This document shows, piece after piece, positions 57,931-64,000 of a stretch of DNA of 64,000 bases. The notes under the pieces were generated by a model that was given only the letters and a program-made list of their open reading frames with translations, was not told the DNA's origin and ran no database searches. The stretch covers positions 124,001 through 188,000 of the forward strand of contig NZ_JSYN01000003.1 of assembly GCF_000812965.1 (NCBI RefSeq), given 5' to 3'. The first letter of the stretch is position 1. Every line of letters begins with the position of its first letter. The translations under genes were made by a program, and so were the position numbers. The DNA comes from Pedobacter kyungheensis. Lineage in GTDB: Bacteria; Bacteroidota; Bacteroidia; Sphingobacteriales; Sphingobacteriaceae.

Positions 57931-60495
57931 TTAGTTCAATTTGTAAGTTTTAGCCATCTTGCCAATCTTCGCCATAACATCTTTTACTGGCTGTTCAAGC
58001 TCCTTTCCCATTTTTAAGTACTCATTAGCATCTTTTTGCCCACTTAAATCCAAAAAAGCAAAATATAACGGTTTGAGAATATCCTTCAAGTTATTAACCG
58101 AATCGAAGATTGTAGCAACCTCCTCATATCTACCCCGCAACACCAAAAGCATTATGACATCACTCACCAGCCTTTGATCATTTTCTCCTTCGAAGTCAAC
58201 ATTTCGCTGGTTTTTTATGAAAACTTCGACCGAAGACGAGTAATTGCCATTCCACGCTAGAATAAATGCATTTTTCAGTATAAAATAGGGATTGTGTTCA
58301 CTGTTATCAATTTCCTCAATCAACCTGGTTGCTTTCTTTTTATTCGGCCTTATCTCGGTATAAAGCATAAGTAAAAAATAATGAAGCAGATTATATTCAT
58401 ATCCACGCCTGTTCCCCTTTACAAACATTTTTCTGGCATCTTCAAGAACCTGCACCTCATCGAAATCCCCCAAAGGATGTTGATCATCATCTTTAGACGC
58501 AAATATCTTTGAAAGCCCCTTATAAACCAGAAATTCAGGATCCGAACTAAATTTCTCATCATTCTGTTTAAGTATGGCCAAAGCTTTAATCTTGCTTTCA
58601 TCTGTATTATTCTTCATCAAATAGAGATCCAGTAAGGGCCAAATAAAAGCATCATCCAGCTTCATTCCCAGAAGAATATATTTTTCGGCCTCTTGGTAGT
58701 CTTCTTGCTGAACCAAAAAATCAACAAGCATCCCTATAGATTTAGCATCCTTTTCATCCAGGCGTTCCATATAAAGCGCTTTGGCTTTTTCAACCTTACC
58801 CAACGAAATATAGAAGTTCGCCTTGGCTTCAAGCACCCGATCGTCACGAGAATGATCTAAGTTATCCATGCATTTTTGAGCCTTTTCGTGATCCTCTACA
58901 AGTTGATAAAAAGTGATTAGTAAAAAAGATTGAGTTTCACTTTCAACTTCCACCCCCTCTACCATACTAAAGGCCCTATCACGGTCTCCAAGAGCTGCGT
59001 AATTCCAAGCAAGCAGGATATTCTTGCTCTGATCTGGATTCTCAATCGCATTCAACAGATCGATAGAACCATGAAAATCCTTAACTCTGTAAAGTTCCAC
59101 AGCTCCAAGTAGCTGCTTACCGGTCAGATCAGGTAGCTCCTTACGCTGCTCTTCAGTTAGAATAGCCGATGTTGCCACATAAAGTTTGTTGAGACTTAAG
59201 ATATCTAGATGGTTGGAACCGATAAGCGCCTCTGTCAATAAGATTGCTGACTTCGCATGATATTTACCGCTTTTCAGCAATTTGATATGACGTTTTAAAA
59301 AAACCTCAAAACCCTTCTCATCCTCATACCATAACTCCAAAAATCTGGTTAACCAGATTACCTTGCGCCGATCTTTACGATCACCATGCCGCATTAAGTA
59401 CCAAATATTAAAGAAACGTTCCTTTAGCTGGTAAAGATTATTTTTGGTAGAAGTTTCCTTCTTATCAATAACATTATTTTTCTCCAACTGCTGCAACTGA
59501 GCCGATATCAATTTGGTAGAAATCGAACGCCCATCGTCACGTAAATGAACAGCAATATCCTTGGTGCTCATCGCATCCCATTGTTTAGCTACCACATCGA
59601 TGATCCTGCGCTGTTGGACCGGCAAATCCTCTATACGATGTTTATAAAGCGGCGTAACCCGGTCCAGGACCAGCTGCAAATCCGTTAATGCCGACCCATC
59701 CTGGTCTGCCAAAACAACCTCATAAACCAACATCAAAGTACGTATTACTCCACCTGTGAGCACAGCAAGCGTCTCCAACTTAGCTTTATTTTTTACAAGA
59801 TCGATTTTCACATTTCCCTTCTGCGAAAGACTACTTAATAATTCCAGTGTTTCTTCCCTTGTTAAACCGACCAATGGAATTACCCTGAAATGTTTAAACA
59901 GTGGCTCGGCATAGTTCTTCTGATCGGTAATAACAATCGCTGAGGCGGCAACAATCCGGATCATATCACAGCTTCCCAAAATCTGCTCAAAGCGTTTCTT
60001 TTCCTTTTCTGTTAGATTATCAAGGAAAAGCTGGGTAAAATTATCAAAGAACAGGATAAGCTTCTTTTTACGGGCGGTCAGAATCTCTAAAAGATAGTTA
60101 AAACATTTTTCTTCATAATCATCACTATCTAAGAAGAGCTCGGTATGTCCATAATAAAGCCCGTTAGTATCCCAATATTCGTCAAGATACTTTAGCATTT
60201 TCTCCCAAAGACCTGACAGCGAAGTTAGATCATAAGACTCCTCATTAAAAAAAATCGGCAAAAGCCAGCTTCTGAGCGATTCGGTATTTTCGATTTCATA
60301 TTTCAATCGAAGCAAAAGAGTTGTCTTACCCATACCCCGCTGCCCCTGCAAAAGATAATGGCGCTGATCCCCCACCAAATCTTCCTTGGAAATAATTTCA
60401 AATATTTCACTGAAAATTTTTGTCCTAACAACAAAAGCATCAATAAGAGAACTTTTGGATTGGCTCGCTGGATTATATAACGTATGTTCTAACAT
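57931..60495 (-). CDS. STAND-like ATPase with winged helix and TPR-like repeats
   Basis: I start at the ATG at 60495 (MLEHTLYNPASQSKSSLIDA); the longer frame runs through repeats. 854 residues: Walker A YLLQGQRGMGKTTLLLRLKY (about 46-65), Walker B KKLILFFDNFTQLFLDN, IRIVAASAIVITDQ, then a winged helix STKDIAVHLRDDGRSISTKL and about 500 residues of helical repeats resembling TPR. This archaeal-ATPase/STAND shape fits sensors that oligomerise on a trigger and are often defensive or regulatory. No effector domain is seen, so a partner gene may be needed. The promoter carries three repeats. Confidence 0.75.
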   Translation of the reverse strand: MLEHTLYNPASQSKSSLIDAFVVRTKIFSEIFEIISKEDLVGDQRHYLLQGQRGMGKTTLLLRLKYEIENTESLRSWLLPIFFNEESYDLTSLSGLWEKMLKYLDEYWDTNGLYYGHTELFLDSDDYEEKCFNYLLEILTARKKKLILFFDNFTQLFLDNLTEKEKKRFEQILGSCDMIRIVAASAIVITDQKNYAEPLFKHFRVIPLVGLTREETLELLSSLSQKGNVKIDLVKNKAKLETLAVLTGGVIRTLMLVYEVVLADQDGSALTDLQLVLDRVTPLYKHRIEDLPVQQRRIIDVVAKQWDAMSTKDIAVHLRDDGRSISTKLISAQLQQLEKNNVIDKKETSTKNNLYQLKERFFNIWYLMRHGDRKDRRKVIWLTRFLELWYEDEKGFEVFLKRHIKLLKSGKYHAKSAILLTEALIGSNHLDILSLNKLYVATSAILTEEQRKELPDLTGKQLLGAVELYRVKDFHGSIDLLNAIENPDQSKNILLAWNYAALGDRDRAFSMVEGVEVESETQSFLLITFYQLVEDHEKAQKCMDNLDHSRDDRVLEAKANFYISLGKVEKAKALYMERLDEKDAKSIGMLVDFLVQQEDYQEAEKYILLGMKLDDAFIWPLLDLYLMKNNTDESKIKALAILKQNDEKFSSDPEFLVYKGLSKIFASKDDDQHPLGDFDEVQVLEDARKMFVKGNRRGYEYNLLHYFLLMLYTEIRPNKKKATRLIEEIDNSEHNPYFILKNAFILAWNGNYSSSVEVFIKNQRNVDFEGENDQRLVSDVIMLLVLRGRYEEVATIFDSVNNLKDILKPLYFAFLDLSGQKDANEYLKMGKELEQPVKDVMAKIGKMAKTYKLN

Positions 60496-60500
60496 TTTAG

Positions 60501-60572
60501 CAAAATATTTATTGCCAAATATAATGACAATAAATTTATTGCCAAAACAAATTGACAAAATATTTATTGCCA
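60501..60572 (-). repeat. Three iteron-like direct repeats at the ATPase start
   Basis: CAAAATATTTATTGCCA at 60501, CAATAAATTTATTGCCA at 60528 and CAAAATATTTATTGCCA at 60556 (plus strand) recur every 27-28 bp; the first and third are identical. Each contains a near or exact palindrome (CAATAAATTTATTG in the middle one). The first ends 5 bp before the ATG at 60495. Likely an operator for autoregulation, possibly by the winged-helix ATPase. Confidence 0.75.
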
Positions 60573-60934
60573 TCATAAAATAATTTCCAAATAAGCACAC
60601 CCTAACTTCGAATCCAATAGATTTCTACCCGTTCCTAGATTTTACCCTTCCGGTAATTCTCAATATCAGCCAAGACGAATTGATGTTCCAAAATTCCAGG
60701 AGATCAGAACAGTTTTAAGTTGATTAATTTATTTATTCAGCGCATAAATGCGGTGAATACAACAATTATCTACCGCATGTTAGAATTTTCGCCGCAATTT
60801 TGCGGCGAATAACGCGATCATTCACCACATCAGCAATGAAGAGAGGAAGTTTCCACTTCGATCAGTCTATCTAATCCCCCCTAATCAAATGATGCAGCTT
60901 AGAAATCGAGATAAATAGGCTTAATTAACGACCA
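60573..60934. other. Gap between the ATPase promoter and integrase with structured elements
   Basis: No gene is seen. It contains ATGCGGT (60748) / ACCGCAT (60772), a perfect TTCGCCGCAA-TT-TTGCGGCGAA hairpin (60788-60809) and GGTGAAT (60752) / ATTCACC (60820), which cannot form at the same time as the first pair. The hairpins are not followed by T runs on either strand. Confidence 0.6.
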
Positions 60935-62155
60935 TCAACCTGCGCTAATCTTATCTTCATTTCTGTGCAGAATAAAAATTCCTTTCCTTTCTTGCAGGCT
61001 TTCATCTTCCCCAACGCCAGCCTTATCTTCCACTTCCTCTGGATCACCCAGAAGCAGATTTTTATCCGCAGCGATCCGTTTGGACTTATCCACGATTTTC
61101 GCATACACCTCCGTATTCTTCAGCACCCGGTGCCCCAGCATTTTAGATACCGTATAAATATCAGTCCCTACCTCGAGCTGCAATGTCGCAAAGGTGTGCC
61201 GGAAACTATGGAAAGTGATATTCTTATCAATCCCCGCGTCCGAAAGCCATTTGGTAAAGAATGACTTCAGCCTGCTGTAAACAAGCCCCGGAAAAAGCAA
61301 CTCTCCTCCAGCCCCTCTATCTCCCAGGTAACTATAAGCCTGATCAGAAATCGGAAGCACCTCTGCGCTTTCGGTCTTCTCCTGTGAAAACTGGATTTCA
61401 AAACTCCCAAACCTGCCTCTGATATTGAACCATTTCAACGTCGAAACATCGGACCAGCGAAGCCCTGTTAATCCTGAAAACATAGCCGCACATTTCATCA
61501 GTTCAGAATCAGTAGGCGTATTGGCCAACAGCCTAAACTCCTCCATTGTCAAACGTTCTTTATGCGTCTCTTTAGGCCTGATCGGATCTACCATACTGTG
61601 CAAATCGATCGGTATCAACCGCTTTCTGTACAGTACCCGCAGCACTGCCCTGAATTTGGCAAAGTAACTCGCTGCCGTATTTCTTTTGATCGGCCTGCCG
61701 TACCGCGCTATACCCGGACCACTGAGCAAATAATTCTTAAAATCCTCACAGAGATAATCCGTCAGCTCAGGGAGTATAATCTCCCTGCCACAAAAAGCAA
61801 TAAAATACCGCAGCGACATTTCCCACTGGTCATGAACACCCTGCCTCCTTTGCCTGGCCACCTGCCGGTACACGTCGATGAAGCTCGCTTCCCTTTCATG
61901 TTCCGATACCAGCCCAAAGCGCCTGTTCTGGAGCTCAATCTGCCGCTGGGCACACACGGTATTGGCCGTAATCAATGTCTGCTTATTATGCTTGCGCTGA
62001 AAGTCGTTTTCGGGTTTGGTGAAAAGATATAACCTCAGACAGACAAAACGGGTGCTCTTTCCCGTTGCAGGATTTAAAAGTGGTGGATAGTAATCCAAAA
62101 AAAGCGTCTGTCTATTGTTCCTGAGCGCTTTCGCTCTAAGTTTTACGTTGGACAT
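60935..62155 (-). CDS. int: Tyrosine recombinase (integrase) of the ICE
   Basis: 406 residues. The N-terminal arm-type region (VKLRAKALRNNRQTLFLDYY, STRFVCLRLYLFTKP) is followed by the core-binding SAM-like domain (SFIDVYRQVARQRRQGVHDQ, WEMSLRYFIAFCGR) and the catalytic domain with TGLRWSDVSTLKWFN (Arg), HSFRHTFATLQLEVG (H-x-x-R), KMLGHRVLKNTEVYAKIVDK (second His and Tyr nucleophile). All catalytic residues are present. It is the likely integrase of the element and is oriented away from mnmE; the excisionase-type genes at 62506 and 62755 lie upstream in the same direction. Confidence 0.9.
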   Translation of the reverse strand: MSNVKLRAKALRNNRQTLFLDYYPPLLNPATGKSTRFVCLRLYLFTKPENDFQRKHNKQTLITANTVCAQRQIELQNRRFGLVSEHEREASFIDVYRQVARQRRQGVHDQWEMSLRYFIAFCGREIILPELTDYLCEDFKNYLLSGPGIARYGRPIKRNTAASYFAKFRAVLRVLYRKRLIPIDLHSMVDPIRPKETHKERLTMEEFRLLANTPTDSELMKCAAMFSGLTGLRWSDVSTLKWFNIRGRFGSFEIQFSQEKTESAEVLPISDQAYSYLGDRGAGGELLFPGLVYSRLKSFFTKWLSDAGIDKNITFHSFRHTFATLQLEVGTDIYTVSKMLGHRVLKNTEVYAKIVDKSKRIAADKNLLLGDPEEVEDKAGVGEDESLQERKGIFILHRNEDKISAG

Positions 62156-62505
62156 ATTTAGTTTTATAATTGGTTAGACAGGCATATTCTCAATGCCTTT
62201 AAATATTATTTAATCATTTATATTTCCACTGATCAAGATAAATTTGATTCAACGGAATGGGTAGAAGATGGCTGGCCAGCTTCCCATAAGGAATGGTATT
62301 TTGTGGAGCCATAAAAATGCTAAAAGCAAATATATTTTCAAAGCAAAACGACCATAAAAACAAACACAAGCAACTGAATAACAAATCATTATTTCTGTAA
62401 TTATTCAAATTTTACCGTTATTACCATACTGCTTTTCAGCGGTTATTTTCATCCACCGCTCGTTAACCACAGTTCTCCCATTTACCACAATTCTCCAGCC
62501 CCGTA
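62156..62505. other. AT-rich gap between the integrase and excisionase genes
   Basis: No gene is convincing; a 64-codon minus-strand frame at 62214-62408 looks like a chance frame. The region probably carries the integrase promoter. A repeat of AATGCC-type phrases near 62190 is weak. Confidence 0.35.
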
Positions 62506-62709
62506 CTACCGGCTGCTTTCGGGAATGTAGCGGCACTCCTCGAACATTTTATCGATGAAGCTTTTCAGGATGATTGTTTTCTTTGGTGAGGGCCTGATCA
62601 CGGTTAGCTTGCCTTCCTTAATCAATTTGTAGATGGTAATTTTAGAGCAGCTCAGATATTTAGCTGCCTGCAGTACATTAAAGACCTGGTCTTTGGGATT
62701 ACTGTTCAT
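62506..62709 (-). CDS. Excisionase-type HTH protein (67 aa)
   Basis: The product starts MNSNPKDQVFNVLQAAKYLS, CSKITIYKLIKEGKLTVIRP: the MerR/excisionase HTH with its wing and SPKKTIILKSFIDKMFEEC. Length and type match the small HTH proteins (xis or regulators) that accompany tyrosine integrases in Bacteroidota. It would bind near an att site to direct excision. It is in the same direction as the larger HTH gene upstream, 45 bp apart. Confidence 0.8.
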   Translation of the reverse strand: MNSNPKDQVFNVLQAAKYLSCSKITIYKLIKEGKLTVIRPSPKKTIILKSFIDKMFEECRYIPESSR

Positions 62710-62754
62710 AAAATATTTGGTTAAGATTAAAATTTACTCGGTATTACAACGGAT

Positions 62755-63567
62755 TCAGCGCGCATCTTTCGGGATTTTGTCTACCGCCCGTTTCAGATAG
62801 TACACGTATTGCCCCACCCGCAATTTGGGCACATTCCGTCTCTTGAAGATGGCGTACAAAAGTCCCCGCTCCTTTCCCAGGAGCTGAACGCATTCTTCTA
62901 TTGAATAGCAGTCCGATATTCTGATCGGCTTCGAAGCCAGCCGCTGATTGGCTCTGCGTTCTCCATCCAGTGGATCTGCTCTTGGGGCCGACTTCTGTTT
63001 ATAAAGCCTGTCTACCGCATCCTTTGGGATCAGAATCTCTTTGCCGACTTTGACCTTCTGTATCCCGCTCCGCTGCAGCATGGTATAGACCGCTTCCCTG
63101 GATTTTCCAAATAAAGCAATGACCTGGGCGGTGGTATAATAACTCGCAGCGGATTCATCATCCCCCTTTTGTGTTTCAACCGGCTTTTTAGCTACAGTTT
63201 TCAGCCACATCTGCTGGTCAAAAAGAGAGAGAAAATCTTCACGTAACACCACAGTTTTGCGCGTGTGTATCTTTGCGGCCTTCAGTGCCCCGCTATTGAT
63301 CATTCCATAAACCGTTCCCCTGTGCGAGCGAAGCAGCCCGGCAACTTCAGCCACCGACAGCACTTCCCTGTCCAAATGTGAAACCTGGTATTTAAAGCCC
63401 CGGGATACAGTTTCAAGATCAGAAGCCTGTACCTTATCCGCTCTGGTTTTGGATTTATAGTACCTGGAATTACATACTTTGCCACAGAACCTCGTCACCG
63501 TCTTTTTGGCGATGAAAGTCTGGTTACAGTACTCACATTTCCTTAAAATTTTCAGATTACTGCTCAT
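62755..63567 (-). CDS. Zinc-ribbon protein with three tandem excisionase-type HTH domains
   Basis: 270 residues. An N-terminal Cys cluster CEYCNQTFIAKKTVTRFCGK, VC (two CxxC-like pairs) looks like a zinc ribbon. It is followed by three HTH units: VAEVAGLLRSHRGTVYGMIN (about 72), TTAQVIALFGKSREAVYTML (about 147) and IEECVQLLGKERGLLYAIFK (about 225), each with its own wing (for example KVGKEILIPKDAVDRLYK). Such repetition suggests binding to repeated DNA, and three 10-bp repeats lie just upstream. It is closest to mnmE, so it may organise the end of the element, perhaps as a recombination directionality factor. Confidence 0.75.
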   Translation of the reverse strand: MSSNLKILRKCEYCNQTFIAKKTVTRFCGKVCNSRYYKSKTRADKVQASDLETVSRGFKYQVSHLDREVLSVAEVAGLLRSHRGTVYGMINSGALKAAKIHTRKTVVLREDFLSLFDQQMWLKTVAKKPVETQKGDDESAASYYTTAQVIALFGKSREAVYTMLQRSGIQKVKVGKEILIPKDAVDRLYKQKSAPRADPLDGERRANQRLASKPIRISDCYSIEECVQLLGKERGLLYAIFKRRNVPKLRVGQYVYYLKRAVDKIPKDAR

Positions 63568-63587
63568 AAGTTAAGTCACCCATTTCC

Positions 63588-63617
63588 GTGCTTCATCGTG
63601 CTTCCATGTGCTTCTAT
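63588..63617 (-). repeat. Three phased 10-bp repeats upstream of the triple-HTH gene
   Basis: GTGCTTCATC, GTGCTTCCAT and GTGCTTCTAT follow one another with a 10-bp period, about one helical turn, so all copies face the same side of the DNA. They lie 21 bp upstream of the start codon. A protein with three HTH units could bind all three. The rest of 63618-63735 shows no gene. Confidence 0.7.
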
Positions 63618-63741
63618 GTACAGTTAATACTCCACATCGAACATACAATGCACTATCTAGTTTCACTTGCCAAAAAAAGCTACAGAAACGCAACAAAACT
63701 ATGGGTAACAGGGGCAAATTACAGAAATATCGGAAATAAAA

Positions 63742-63772
63742 AAATCGCTAATTAGTTAACAATTAGCGATTT
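63742..63772 (-). terminator. Terminator of mnmE
   Basis: AAATCGCTAATT and AATTAGCGATTT form a perfect 12-bp stem with a 7-nt loop; on the minus strand it is followed by TTTTT. It lies 40 bp past the mnmE stop, so any junction of the element with the chromosome on this side is at or beyond it, or within the preceding bases if mnmE's 3' end was used and restored. Confidence 0.85.
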
Positions 63773-63812
63773 ACTTGTCGTTTTTAGTCAATAGTCGACT
63801 AAATCCATAGGA

Positions 63813-64000
63813 TTACTTGCCGATACAAAACTTAGTAAAAATATTCTCCAGCAAATCATCTGTAGTCACCGTACCGGTAATCTCGCCTAAATAATGTAAG
63901 GCTTGTTTAATGTCCATAGCCAGAAAATCAGAAGTAACCGGGTTATCTACATTATCGAGTACGCGCTGTAAAGCATGTTCGGTTTGTTTCAAAGCCTCTA
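63813..64000 (-). CDS. mnmE: tRNA modification GTPase MnmE, C-terminal end (cut by window edge)
   Basis: The minus strand reads EALKQTEHALQRVLDN, then DFLAMDIKQALHYLGEITGT, VTTDDLLENIFTKFCIGK and a stop at 63813. The FCIGK end with the zinc/formyl-related Cys and the IKQALHYLGEITG helix are diagnostic of MnmE, which makes the wobble uridine modification on tRNAs together with MnmG. This is host chromosomal sequence. The 3' end of this gene (TTTTGTATCGGCAAGTAA) is a known integration target for some islands in other bacteria. Confidence 0.92.
   Translation of the reverse strand, partial: EALKQTEHALQRVLDNVDNPVTSDFLAMDIKQALHYLGEITGTVTTDDLLENIFTKFCIGK

Noticed and set aside
60496..60600. Upstream start of the STAND-like ATPase
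   Set aside because: The extra residues (FGNKFIVIIFGNKYFAK) are a translation of the operator repeats; the ATG at 60495 is a better start.
62214..62408. 64-codon minus-strand frame in the gap after the integrase
   Set aside because: AT-rich, low similarity to real proteins in style; treated as chance.
1..64000. CRISPR array, tRNA or rRNA genes
   Set aside because: No regularly spaced repeats with unique spacers were seen, and no tRNA cloverleaf or rRNA sequence was noticed on reading; a tRNA scan would be needed to exclude one.

Overview
The window looks like part of a Bacteroidota chromosome, most probably a Sphingobacteriaceae such as Pedobacter or a relative. The reasons are a Bacteroidetes-type conjugation operon (TraE/F/G/J/K/M), an RteC regulator, a SusC/SusD pair, a LytTR two-component system, promoters of the TTG-N19-TAnnTTTG type and few Shine-Dalgarno sequences. 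Almost all of it appears to be one integrative and conjugative element (ICE) with cargo. The only clear housekeeping gene is the 3' end of mnmE at the right edge (63813-64000, minus). The left end of the element is not seen.

Layout. 1-1000: the end of an alpha/beta hydrolase gene, a histone-H1-like gene and a small resolvase-like protein. 1057-13413: the transfer operon, all minus strand, running from a membrane protein and TraE, TraF, TraG (VirB4) through three tandem TraI/TerB-like paralogues to TraJ, TraK, a TraL-like protein, TraM and two mobile-element proteins. 13.5-18.2 kb: a nucleoside-phosphorylase-like gene, a PIN toxin/HTH antitoxin pair, RteC and a Crp-type regulator. 18.5-26.5 kb: a HelD-like helicase, decayed genes, a secreted protein, a four-gene NarL-type two-component operon and an XRE regulator. 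27.2-37.2 kb: a nutrient or peptide cluster (SusC, SusD, TlpA-like protein, small secreted protein, MauE-like protein, Crp, LytTR regulator and kinase) that hides a 51-residue Thr-rich peptide gene. 37.3-41.6 kb: the mobilisation module (coupling protein, MobB relaxase, MobA, likely oriT). 42-60.5 kb: a defence-like island (SF2-KAP fusion ATPase, McrBC, DUF2075 helicase with MazG, a decayed AbiEi-like gene, an unknown three-gene cassette, a STAND-like ATPase). 60.9-63.6 kb: tyrosine integrase and two excisionase-type HTH proteins next to mnmE.

How the parts fit. A near-identical 22-bp palindromic element (core TCCAATATTGGA) lies upstream of both the tra operon and the first gene of the mob side, and related palindromes precede an HTH gene at 50192. 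This suggests one regulator controls both transfer modules. RteC, Crp-type and XRE proteins are candidates for control. The coupling protein gene is broken, or split, by an apparent 11-bp insertion just after its Walker A motif, so the element may be crippled for self-transfer. Several cargo genes are visibly decaying: a second RteC, a duplicated HTH module, a DUF6088 gene and a nuclease-like remnant. This points to repeated gain and loss of cargo.

Best candidates for something undescribed are the three-gene cassette at 55841-57584, the helicase-KAP fusion at 41959, the Thr-rich peptide between the LytTR regulator and its kinase, a putative small RNA at 57756-57845, and the Zn-ribbon/triple-HTH protein preceded by three helically phased decamers beside mnmE. 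All functional calls come from reading the sequence; no database search was run.
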